43,890 nucleotides of DNA from Pelomyxa schiedti (Eukaryota; Evosea; Pelobiontida; Pelomyxidae), in the NCBI GenBank assembly GCA_020536535.1, contig JAHLWZ010000931.1, forward strand, positions 1 through 43,890, given 5' to 3'. The position numbers and the translations under genes were made by a program. Positions 8,801-17,600 of the stretch are shown piece after piece; position 1 is the first letter of the stretch; each line of letters starts with the position of its first letter. The notes below the pieces were generated by a model that saw only the letters and a program-made list of their open reading frames with translations, had not been told where the DNA came from and did no database searches.

Positions 8801-11696
8801 CATCAGTTAGATCCATTGTAAAGGGTTGATTGAGAAGAGGCTTAATTTCAGACTGAACTTCAAGGCATTGCTGTAGCCCAAAGTGAAACTTGAGTACACT
8901 CAGCCCCCAGTACTTGTATAAATCCAGGGATGTGTCCTCACCTAGAAGTTGGTTCAGCTGAGACAGTAGAATTTTGGCTTCATCAAAGTCAAGCTGAAAA
9001 CGCTTTGTTTCTGATGAATCAAGGTTCAATTCTTTTGCATGGGTCAAGCAGAAAGTTGAGAAATTTCCATGACCTAACAAACTAAAATCACGAACTCCAA
9101 AGAATTGGTTTAACTTGCATTCCACAGAAACCAGGGCAGCCAGGCCACTCTGTCTACTTTTGGTTTCAGACAAGAATTCTTTTTGTGCTTGTTGAACAAT
9201 CTCAGGAGAAGAGCAAACCACAGTAGGGGAAAACATCCTATCTGGTGGAGAGACCGAATTGATTTTATGTGACAAATCAGAATTCTTTGAAATAAATTCA
9301 ATCAATGACATTGGGGCATCAGAATGGACTTCCACACCAAGCAAGGCAAAGTATGTGGTCTCCAACCGGAACAGTAAGTCCGCAAAGTTTCCTTCCTGAA
9401 CATATACTTTGTTGACAAGTTGGCGGCCAATTTCAGTGTAATCTTTTGATAAGTTCTCAACCCCAATAGCTGCTTGTGATGTAGGAGGAATTTGCGCTGC
9501 AGCAAACATTACAAATGATGATATGACATTCACATCCAGATTGCCATGGGAGTCTGATAATAAATTCTTTTCTACAAATTGCTTTACCAACCTAAACTTC
9601 TTAGCATTGGAGCGTTTTTTTGTTTCGATGATATGCTTGAGTGTCATGTACAAGTCCACACCTGTATGATCTGGCTCCTCAAGCCAACTTCTAGTTAACT
9701 TGGTGTACTTTCTGCCATAGTTTCCTTCCTGAGCACGTTGAAAACGGCTTGCACATACCTGCAACCACTGCAAAAAAGAAGCCCCAGTGCATCTTATCCC
9801 TGCACTGCTCAAAGAGGGGCAGGAATATTTTCCTTGACAAAATTGCAATAATCCACGTTCCACATTCCACTCTCTGTTCCCCATATTCCTGGAAAACTCG
9901 GTAGCAATCATAGACCACAAATCGTCCAATGTTACTGGTGGGAATTCATCTTTTCCCTCCGGCAAAGAGAAAAGTCTAATGACCAATGGCTGCTTATGTA
10001 GGTTGCCTAAGCCAATGTCTGCAAACTCTTTGAACGACTTGAAGTCTGAAATGGAGTTAAGGATGAAGTGTTCAAGATCATGAAGTGTGCAAAGGTGGTT
10101 AGTCTTGGTAAAGGTCCACGTTGCCCCAGTAACACCATTAATGAGCCTACTGAGGACATTGAGGCGTTGTTGAACAACCCAGGGAACCCTGCTGTGCATT
10201 CGCCTTACTTCGGAAGACAGAGTGTGGAGATCCAGAAAGCCTTTTTCGCATAAAACACTCTCTTGTATTTGTTTGAATTGACTCAAGGCCCTGTCATCCC
10301 ACGTATCTGGGCTCCGCAAAGTTGGGGAGTTACTTTCTCCCTCACTTTCTTTTTCTGGGTGTGAATCTCTTTCACTGTTCTTTTGTAGTCTGCAGTCATC
10401 ACTAGTTTGTAAGTACCTTCGTGGACCTCTGTTCCAGTCTGAGTATCTTCCTCTGGGTTGATCACTGTCCATGGGCCGATCATATCTATTATAAGATCGT
10501 CTGTCTTCCTCACGTGAATCACTCCTCCATGAAGACTCCTGCTCTCTCCTTGGTCCTCCATAATGTGGTGGGGGTTCATATCTCCTCTCCAGAGGTTTCT
10601 CTTGTGGGGATTCTTCCCTTTTGTATGCCACATCTTCAACTCTTCCAGGTCTGACAACTCTCCCAGATTGGTCCTGCAGCGCTGACACTACCTGGCTGGC
10701 TTCTTTCTCAATCACTTGCTTTTGCTTCGGCTGCTCGACCTCCTGTTTCTCTACAGCATCATTGTCACTGGAATCGTTATTATCGTCGCCGTCGCCGTCG
10801 CCATCCCCATCTCCGTCTCCGTCTCCGTCTCCGTCACCATCTCCATCGCCATCACTCTTTTCTTCTTTGTCATCCTCCTCTTCCTTCTCCTCCTCTTCCT
10901 CTTCCTCCTCTTCCTTCTCCTCTTCCTCTTCCTCTTCCTTCTCCTCGTCTTTATTCCCATCCTCATCATCCCCCTCCTCCTGCGCCTCATCGTCGTCTTT
11001 GTCTTCGTCTTCGTCCCCTTCTTTATCATCATCCTCATCACCCCCGCTGCCATTGGTGTCGCCCGGCACTTCCGCCTCCTCCCTCGCTTCCCCATCCGCA
11101 TCCCCATTGCCATCCTCCTCATCATCCTCAGCCTCCTCCTCCTCTTCATCATCACCATCCTCGTCCTCATCCTCCTTCTCCTCGTCGTTATCATCGTCGT
11201 GGCCTTTGGTATCCAGTGGTTGGGCATGAGGGGGTGCCATCGACGGGAGCCTCACTACGCTCTCTGTCATGATGCCAATTTTTTCGCCCTCTGCTTCGTT
11301 GTCATCCTCCTCACTCACTTGTTGTGGACGTTGTTGTTGCTTCGCATGCAAAATAACAGCTTCCTGGGGTGGTTGTGGCGGCGGAGTTGTTTTTTTGATG
11401 GTGATGGTCAACTTGCTTTGCTGTTGCTGTTTTTGTGTCCTTATGAGGTCGCACTGCTGCTTTTGCAGAGTAAGGAGTTGCTGTCTTAACTGCTGTTGTT
11501 GCCGTTGCTGTATTTGTTGTTGAACTTGTTGTTGCCTGTACCACTCCCGTTCTGCTTGAAAATCGAACTGCTGTGGTTGCACTTTCGGTTGTGGCGACAC
11601 AGGTGTGTGAGGAACCGTTACGCTTGGAGTGACCGTCGGGAGTTTGGGCATTGTGGGAGGCACCGCAGTGCCGCCCCGGCGTGGGTACGTGTACAT
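2868..11696 (-). CDS. NO VEIN-like GHKL-ATPase giant protein (about 2,942 aa)
   Basis: One frame without introns. The frame stays open upstream to 11819, but its first ATG is at 11696 (MYTYPRRGG), chosen as start. Order: Gln-rich segment, a long Asp/Glu-rich tract with a DG repeat (about residues 165-320, plus-strand 10,740-11,200), a charged Arg/Ser linker, a large helical region, then a GHKL ATPase fold near residues 1,300-1,420: MELIQNADDNDY, then GHKGIGFKSVF. The C-terminus (about residues 2,820-2,930) has the DUF3883/NOV_C pattern ending in HYIEVKTSK and EVWFVCLG. In plants this family includes NO VEIN, a nuclear factor of vein patterning; sacsin-type ATPases are related. Its role in protists is unknown. 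The C-terminal part is rich in Pro/Ser before the NOV_C domain. Family assignment is firm; function is not. Confidence 0.88.
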   Translation of the reverse strand: MYTYPRRGGTAVPPTMPKLPTVTPSVTVPHTPVSPQPKVQPQQFDFQAEREWYRQQQVQQQIQQRQQQQLRQQLLTLQKQQCDLIRTQKQQQQSKLTITIKKTTPPPQPPQEAVILHAKQQQRPQQVSEEDDNEAEGEKIGIMTESVVRLPSMAPPHAQPLDTKGHDDDNDEEKEDEDEDGDDEEEEEAEDDEEDGNGDADGEAREEAEVPGDTNGSGGDEDDDKEGDEDEDKDDDEAQEEGDDEDGNKDEEKEEEEEEEKEEEEEEEEEKEEEDDKEEKSDGDGDGDGDGDGDGDGDGDGDGDDNNDSSDNDAVEKQEVEQPKQKQVIEKEASQVVSALQDQSGRVVRPGRVEDVAYKREESPQEKPLERRYEPPPHYGGPRREQESSWRSDSREEDRRSYNRYDRPMDSDQPRGRYSDWNRGPRRYLQTSDDCRLQKNSERDSHPEKESEGESNSPTLRSPDTWDDRALSQFKQIQESVLCEKGFLDLHTLSSEVRRMHSRVPWVVQQRLNVLSRLINGVTGATWTFTKTNHLCTLHDLEHFILNSISDFKSFKEFADIGLGNLHKQPLVIRLFSLPEGKDEFPPVTLDDLWSMIATEFSRNMGNREWNVERGLLQFCQGKYSCPSLSSAGIRCTGASFLQWLQVCASRFQRAQEGNYGRKYTKLTRSWLEEPDHTGVDLYMTLKHIIETKKRSNAKKFRLVKQFVEKNLLSDSHGNLDVNVISSFVMFAAAQIPPTSQAAIGVENLSKDYTEIGRQLVNKVYVQEGNFADLLFRLETTYFALLGVEVHSDAPMSLIEFISKNSDLSHKINSVSPPDRMFSPTVVCSSPEIVQQAQKEFLSETKSRQSGLAALVSVECKLNQFFGVRDFSLLGHGNFSTFCLTHAKELNLDSSETKRFQLDFDEAKILLSQLNQLLGEDTSLDLYKYWGLSVLKFHFGLQQCLEVQSEIKPLLNQPFTMDLTDEHFKQLTPVVIFLQSQQMKGMGVETMADDVLERDHFISEEQVWDILVLAPMMVDLSQWAHWECSFETSLGPLSSVLRQIPSRLQECFKVLQYKAGHFMRWSPKLANLRVFEEAVNQHAHIASAISLFCMCVESDGQVAFDLTREIVESSFKERDTSDCLKWVIKTIATLPDHLQKTLGEPVFMEAFHKAFPGSSNRETIEPSDLSEALCLSRIQLRPLRPWITDAVIATPIPLDNSVKMKMESDSDEKSIVSLSAYLEPVSNTDIVEEEDMNSTHPRNTTTLEEDVSSTFQCALQCTGTVIDTRLLSKADIDALASLRSMASRSIERLCLDLYSEDVHFVMELIQNADDNDYPKGAVPMLLIKREEACIVFENNECGFSASNILALCSVGASTKAGRQGCIGHKGIGFKSVFKVSQKPQIHSRWWHFMFDTTKGVLGYVTPTQIEPPPGWDKNAAWTRIILPLNHTDSKEASIFSQLDIDPSILLFLNKLCVIKLEDRCLNSVRELRRQVLPESLAETTEVVGSHVNKVLWIVPRLQARPSSLKPSHHAVVSDTEITLAFPVQSSTLDLKQQKVFAFLPLRSYGLKFIIHADWEVTSSREAIDASSAWNQWLRAQIPSAFAQTISIFVRHATHLFSLSQLGDDDKKHPMEGIVTGHQLLSLLLHFIPLKGQVQEFFTPIVDPILSHVRGLKFVPDINGEFCSPTSTVLPVHGLDIAKTQPILKSMGLSFVDPLVGIEPEIASSVGIHVINVPFLIMLLGHVSQSWATATDVDCLWLISALVLFERDKQCSSHIEDLKKLSVFPFADGSVSNFSKAVYDTSELERYGTLPNAIVSSIRALSHSFRIELLRHQGAARLLTQLGLQPARGHEFICNSIIPLLAGSVLSNEDHVILLTFAMNHTRDCVQCTSGKLEETMIKRHGHIQVLVKLGSGNHEFTNPLEDKVFFPVAYLTDKEVSLEGLCPSTFLFLSPLYVQHTTATFRQQWRDFMERLGVHLFLPLSKEPSLLEQLLRQELDASKSRKLVHLFHSHWKELGPVREANPSIKRTLQTLPWVLSDKGSFMRPPELFFKEKNIVSILGGLVSYCVAHTSENKYLLEELGVHATITTDIVIDKLSSLSTTGHLTIRPPSLFPMYKWLAREVRDADKNTATRLRTKLAKLRWVLCIEDDCSIMKKAEECVWTDSAHLWLPTPTLSLGAKDLILHSNCHVTPLIEQYKDDKDDMMKALLELGVPEMPSLESYIRLLIYCAQAETGDAVQVALRILCNFVYFADEEARQRLRAKRMEGKEEDDAVQGTNDNPYSSSAFASELKNKIGHLPVIPTISKTWTAPSDRFLFVDSSEEVHKMFEGCHESLKWALVDINTVYPKLFIKGCAKDTQNIYRILKIPFACDYLTTNVLCSQTIPASESDRLLLACIARVAQWSIENPSLEVNSKLRVALSTLRLIKCNKLQTEFVLSVPSTQDTSSALQIHCLPKKREDHDALFEPAPKKWDDVTKPITLYLSQACTPAKIIRELSSLVEAITQNRQLVRIIDGVSDTWCNLSPEQAKISVDLYCNSQLPHRPHDTTNAEEPWIPFPVSKRPVVPPAPPVSPPSVDVSSKPLPSTTKPSIPSPARTTPESLIELTIAAQNRDRQRAIASKSESQSTEKEHFPSPSLETRAPNVPVARENKPLSSLPEVGTPSVSPTETQPRAFESLQTSVRQEPLTPTPAKQAGSVVENSQESPSPPQQANTVESASAPAPTEIPEKPTKAKVPHIQVSLKTIHASHSADVCAEAGTAQFPSAPKVSLSKISIPVDTTNEAETSADGCQSVKVKPLFYKSLQPGTGRWGENLVASVVSTMPEFSDVVWVNETGESRCPYDITALRSIPQQHQQQEATAATSTTVTETETEAQTTATTTQPAEQSQMHYIEVKTSKQKGKQPKTMSFSISMPEILFACTHKSHYEVWFVCLGSGDDITITRIPNITTASSNIHLLMSIDT
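10740..11210 (-). repeat. Acidic low-complexity coding tract (Asp-Gly and Glu runs)
   Basis: Inside the NO VEIN-like gene. The coding strand is purine-rich GAN/GGN codons giving DG dipeptides (about 10,785-10,850) and then long Glu/Asp runs. The opposite strand is open in several frames as Ser/Leu-rich sequence, which is a by-product and not a gene. Confidence 0.85.
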
Positions 11697-11812
11697 CCCC
11701 AACTTGCCCCCAGTAACACGAAATCTGTTGGCTTGTGCGCCTCCAGGCGTTCTCAGGAGCTTTTTTGGATAGAAAATCAATTTAAGGTAAAAGCAATTGA
11801 GAAAGAAGTTGG
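11697..11812. promoter_or_regulatory. Divergent 116-base intergenic region
   Basis: Lies between the inferred start codons of the NO VEIN-like gene (minus, 11696) and the phosphatase-like gene (plus, 11813). Both genes must be transcribed from here or from within each other's first exon. No clear TATA box was seen. The region is coding-like on the minus strand (open frame to 11819), so the minus-strand start could also lie upstream in an unseen exon. Confidence 0.4.
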
Positions 11813-14566
11813 ATGACAACAGCCCAACAGCCAGTGTACCTCAAATCCTTACAGAGGTCACATTCACTAGTAATTGGCAGCAGGAAATCTGTGAGTGTCC
11901 GTGGCCAATCTCTTTCCGTTTTTTTTGCCCTTTCAATTTTGCTCTCATTAACCCTTGCTGTATTGAAGACGCTCCTCGACGAATCGTCGGCTAGTGATGT
12001 AGACGCAGTCCCTCAGTCGCCCTCATTGCTGTCTCAGTCCAACCCCAACTTGGCCGCCACGTGGACTTCCACCACCCCTGCAACCCACAATTACGGGTCG
12101 TCCCCTACTTCTTCCTCTTCCCCCCTGTCGTCGTCTCCTCCGCATCCTCGGCCTTTTTTGCGCTCAACATCTCTTGCAATTCACTCTCCAATCTCCAGTT
12201 CCGCTGATTTTTCCTCGCCCTCGCCGTCGACTTCGACTTCGACTTCGACTTCGACTTCGACTTCGACTTCGACTTCGACTTCGACTTCGACTTCGACTTC
12301 GACTTCGACTTCGACGTCCTCGTCCTCGTCCTCGTCAGTGCCATCTTCGTCGTCAGCTTTGAGTGCCTCTTTGAGTGTGGGGACACCAGGACGTGGTTCG
12401 ACGCTGGCGAAGGGGGAAGTTGTTTTTGAATCTGCTCAGGAAACTCAAATTGATGTGGAATCACTCGCCCATTATTTGGAAATTGTCACTGAATCATTCA
12501 AGACTGTGGGCGAAGCTATGATCGCCCCATGTCGCACTCTCATACGTGGTATTTTACTACTTCATGCTCATTAATGAGATTGTTTCGCTCTCAAGTAATT
12601 CTCATATTACAATCGGAATATCCCTTGTTCCGTTCTTAGGATACAATGTACAACCGCCTGTGGTGAAAATTCCACTTAAGAAACTTATTGACTCCATTTC
12701 CCATTTGACGGTTATTGGCCCACCTTTCTTCTTTTTGATGTTGAAAATACATAGACGAAGGATCCACAGTCTAAAGTGCACATCGCCAAAATTGCATCTG
12801 GACACACACCATATTGCCCTGGTAGGCTGACTTTTTCCTGCCCTCAATAATAGTAAGGAAAGGATAAAAGATATTGCAACATCTATTACACGGCTTTCCT
12901 TTACTTGGATATCTGGCGATCACACTGCGTCAGTCAGCCTAAAAGGGTGGCGCTGTTTGTTCCACAAGTCTGCATCCAATGTAAGCCGATATCCCGACTC
13001 TGTTTTCACTCATTTTGGGCAGCCGGACCAGTGGTGGGACGCTCTTCCTGATGGAGTATTTGGTACCAGTCACCGCTCTCTAAAGCACATATCTCAACAC
13101 AGTGGCTGCCTTATGAATTGCTGGACTGCTCGGTAAACATTCCTCCACTTCGCAATACCTTTCCTTAAGAGCAGGCGGAAGAATAGGAAATAATGTTCTC
13201 ATTCGATCTGGAATCATCGACACTCTTGACAAAATCAAGCAGTTCCAGGCTGTCTTATGTAAAGAAATTCCAAACCGACCAAAAATTGTCAGAATTTCTA
13301 GTCTGTCTCTTGTTTATACAACCTCGTTAAATGAATGTAGTGCTACATATTGAATTCCTCGCTTTTCACCTTTTTTGTTAGCAGAAACAACAATGGCGAA
13401 AACACAACATTCCCTGATGGAAGAACAAGAACCTTTTTGGCGCTCATGTAAATTTCCTTCAGTATTTCTTATCTTAACCTCTTTACAGGTAATTTTGAAA
13501 CAGCTCATTTGGTTAGATGCTTTTCTTACAATCTTTTCTCATGATGTCTTATTTAGAATTTACCTGGAAGTATGACCGAAGTTTTGAAGTTCAAGCTCGA
13601 TGAAGCTGTAATCTTGTTCCATTTCCAATAGCACCTTTCATTCTTGTAGGACTCTCGGGCAATAAATGAGTCATCAGTTAGAAAGTACTGCAAGTGGATT
13701 GTTGAGGACACTTTTTTCTTGGGGTTGGATGTTCCTTCAGCAGAGTGCATGGATATTTTGTTTCACGCTCCAGAGACCAATGCTGCCATACCGCTATTGG
13801 AAGCCAACCTGAGGTCCCTCCTTTCTGCCAACACCCCCAAGACAAAATCGTTTTCCCAATTCCGGCTTTACTCCGCCCTACGACTGTTGATATCTTTCGT
13901 TCAGGTTTTCGTTTCAAAAAGCCCCAGACTTTTGACTAACTGACCACGTAAAGTCCCTTGGCAGCAGTGGAGTTCTGATAAGAGTGCAACAGTTAATGGC
14001 CGTCAGCACAATCAATTACCTTCTAGGAGTTGTATCGGCAATAAACTGCAAAAGTGGATGTGATAGAACTGGAGTAATGTTTGCCCTCGCCTCTGCCATC
14101 ACGTAAGCCAAGCGCAAATACCATCCATTATTATGCACTTACAAGTCAAACAAACAGAATGTTGCTTGAAACCCGGAACAGTGCCGAAACAATAGAACGA
14201 CTTGTGGATATGATACACAGCTACCACCTCATGATGGACACCACATCCCTAGGAAGCACAGTGAAGAAACTAAAGAAGTGGCTCAACGGGCCCTTTGTGA
14301 CCGAGTCACTCCTGCTCATGCTGGAGCTGCGCAACTGCTTCTTCTCCAACTTGATGGAGATAGGCTGGCCTGTGGTCATTCTGGCCACCGGGACACCAGG
14401 ACTCAAGGTGGGCACAACTGGTAGCATGTTTGCAAATGCTGTTGTGAGGCAACTGGTGCCGCCATTTGTGGTGGTGGGCAGCAGCACACTCTCGGCTAAT
14501 GAGATGTGTGATTTGCTTGTTGGCGCTTCCTTCCTTCGTGGAGGCAACTTGGGAAAAAAGATATGA
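11813..14566 (+). CDS. Membrane-anchored CX5R inositol-phosphate phosphatase-like protein
   Basis: Starts with ATG at 11813. Residues near 37-60 (SVFFALSILLSLTLAVL) form one hydrophobic segment, a likely signal anchor. A Ser/Thr-rich stalk with an (ST)n run follows (12,230-12,350). Later exons give YNVQPPVVKIPLKKL, the segment GNNVLIRSGIIDTLDK (about 13,180), KWIVEDTFFLGLDVP (13,700) and the active-site loop INCKSGCDRTG (14,041-14,073). C-x5-R with CKSG.DRTG is the phosphatase signature of the SopB/IpgD and inositol-polyphosphate 4-phosphatase group; here the usual Lys in the middle is Cys. The last exons end in TGA at 14564-14566. Introns are 40-90 bases. Two junctions (near 12,830 and 13,140) do not join in frame by my reading, so the exon map is approximate or the assembly has indels. 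Confidence 0.7.
12231..12316 (+). repeat. Hexanucleotide microsatellite (ACTTCG)n
   Basis: About fourteen near-perfect copies of a six-base unit inside the stalk of the phosphatase-like protein, read as Ser-Thr dipeptides. Six-base units keep the frame, so copy number can vary without breaking the gene. Confidence 0.9.
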
Positions 14567-14632
14567 AATTGTTTATTCAGCAGTCATTAGCACAAAGGGG
14601 TTTTTTTTTTTGAAGGGTGTATTTGTGCCAGA

Positions 14633-17600
14633 CTAGAAGGAAAGCATTCCAGACGAATCCACAATCCTCTGTACAAGGGATAGCATTTCTCGTACATCAA
14701 CTACGATACATAGGGAGCCTTCATTCCATGTAAGGGCACAGCGTGGGCTGGCAAGAACATCTGCGGCCTCGCACTTCAAGTGGTGAACGCCACCCTCTTG
14801 CTTGAACCACACTATGCGACCCAAGTTGAGGGGAACTGGCAAATTGCTCTCGTTGGTGTAGTCACCCTGCTGTATCTTCCTCAGGGCGGCCGAGTTCATT
14901 TGTTGTCTGGTGGCCTCCACTACATCCCCGGTGATTGTCACTAGACAAGTGCGGTCGCTGCCTCCCGCGTTGCTGAATATCGACTCAAGCCTTACACCCG
15001 GTTCTACTGCGGATGGAACAGGAGTTGTCAATAGCCGCCTGTACTCAATGCCAGCACAAGCCTGGGTGTTGTAACGAATCCAACGTGTCCACATCCAAGT
15101 ACCTTCAGGGCCTGGGTGGTGCTCACTCGTGATGATGAAGTGACCATAACCTGTAAAAAAGTAATTAGAAGCGACCTTTTTGTGTTGGATACTCACTCCT
15201 CTTATGGCACGGGAATATAACGAGGACACTCCCTGCAGTTCCTTCACGCTCAAGCTGTTCCTCAAATTGTCTCATTTTATCTCCAACTGCTGCAACCACT
15301 GCACCAATGTCAGCAATGGTTTGTTCTTGCGCCTCACTCAGCATGGCATGGTAGCCTGGTTCATCAGCCAAAGCAACAACACATAATTGCACTTGCGCAA
15401 GTCGTGCATATTTGATGTGAGGGGGCAAGTCGCTATGATCCAAGAGCTGAATGTAGTGTGCAAGCTCGTGTGCAATCCCTGGCCTGTTTCCAATGCGGAA
15501 CCGCGAAATGAAAGCACTGGCGTCGTGAGCTTGTTTGTTTAGGCGTTCACGAACGGCTTGGAGATGTGGCCCAGCAACTTCGGCATTTGGGAACAGGCGG
15601 AACTCGGTTGCGGGCGTGGAAGTTGGTGCGGCCGGTACTGCTGGGGCAGGGCTTGCGGGTGTGGCTGGTGACGGAGTGGACGGAGTGGTTGCAACAGTAA
15701 CTGTGTGTACCTCGATTCCCTTTCGGAGAGGCTGCTCAAAGTGTTGTGTAAGCTTCTCCATATCTTCTCGTGAGAGGATGTTGACAGGATTAGATGCAGC
15801 CGCTTCGAGAAGTTCAAAGTAGTGCTCTGCTCTGTTAAGTGTTTAGGGACAACAAGGTGGGTAACCACTTACCTTTGCTTCAAAGTGGTGAGTTGGAAAC
15901 AGGGAATTTTTTCCAGTGCTTCGGTATCCAGTGGTCTGAAAGTTTTGGTATTTGTGACGTTGCGCGAACCAACCACTGTAATGACGTTTTGCATTATCTT
16001 TGGCTTTGACTCGTCCCGTAACACCGTGCCTTCCGGTGATATTTGAATCATGGAGTTATCGTCCAACAAAGGAGGATGGAACAATGCTCGCTCCTTTTCT
16101 ACAATGTAATCAAGTTTCTGAAAAAAATGAGATTCAATTTCAGTGACTGGGGTGTACAGTCTCCTGTCCTGAAAACTCTGCAATTTCGATTCTGCAATGG
16201 GAATGGAGATATGAAATAGTCTCAGAAACGCGGTTAACAAAGGAGGCGACGATATGGTTGAATAGTCGCACAAATAGGGGATTGTTGGCTATTTTTTTTT
16301 AGAGGGAAGGATTTGAATTTCTTGCATACATGGGAGCATGAAAGTAGTGGCGCATTTGGCGAACACTTCCGTTTGCGTAAGAGCTTTTGCAGATGCAACT
16401 GTAGACATGTTTCCAAAGTATTTGGAGGAAACATCTGTTTCAAAGACTTTAGCCCACTCCATAAGTACGGGTAATATGTCTAGGTTGCTGCTCTCTACAA
16501 GTGAGGGCAAAACCAACTTCGGAATTGAAAAAAGAAATCTTCCTGGGGTACTGCAGAGTCATAAGCATCGCTAAATTAAAAGGAATAGGTGTTACTCACG
16601 ATCCATTTATTCCCTTGTATTTGAAGGGCACGTCATCTATTTCAGCGATGCTATTGAGGCACTTCAAGCTTTGAATAAGTTCAGGCAAGTTAAATGGTGT
16701 TGTGTCCTCAAATGAATGTGCGACGAACAGGTGCAATCTATCAATGTTGCATTCACCACTTGTGGCAATCTCATCTGGACTTTTGAGAGTAACTTTTGTG
16801 TTTATGCCATCAGAAATTCGTTTAGCTATTGCTTGTGCCCGAGCAAGAAATACTCCAATTACCCGTGACTCCAGGGTTCTCAAAGAACATAAATGAGCAG
16901 CACCACCCGCAGCTCCAGGAGTGGTACAATGAAGTTCAAATCTTGCCCCATCCATAGTAAAATGAGGCTTGTTACTCTCCAAAACTTCACTCAAATGCAC
17001 AAGATATTCTGCAGGACCCATTAAGGCTGTGTTCTTGATCAAGTCGATAACATATCTAACTTGTTCCATCACTTCTCTGCACATCCTTCTCTCATGGACC
17101 TCTGGGGGACCCCACGTGTCCATGAGAAGAAGCCAATCTTCTTGAAGATGGGCAGCAGCAATGTCTGGCAGAATGCGATAGAGTCGATAAATGAGGTGAT
17201 AAGGAAACTCGGGAACGTGTGCAGGGTCAAGCACTTCAGTGACAGCAGCTTTGATTTCTGGTTCCGTTACAACACTGATCCGCATTTTTCCACACACAAG
17301 CTTAAGTACGGAGTCAATTTGATCCATTGTCCAGATGAAATCACGAACTTTCCCAAGCTTCAATTGTGTCTTGGCAACCCATTGAAGTTGGGTAACCATT
17401 GGGGAGGGTGGGACCTAAAGAAGCATTAACCGTGCTGGGAATGATGAAAGTAGACCTGAAGGGATGACATAATTTCAGCAATTCGGCCGAGTCGAAGTGT
17501 TTCATTGGACATAACTTCAACAAACAAATCTCGATGGAAAGGTTTCTGCCTTGTGGTGACAGAGGGACCGAGTCGGAAACGAAGAACGGACTCGACCTTT

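Noticed and set aside
10621-11489. Long plus-strand open frames rich in Ser and Leu opposite the acidic tract
   Set aside because: They are the complement of GAN/GGN-repeat codons in the NO VEIN-like gene and have no independent features.
11697-11819. Start of the NO VEIN-like protein at 11819
   Set aside because: The codon there is TTG, not ATG; the first in-frame ATG is at 11696.
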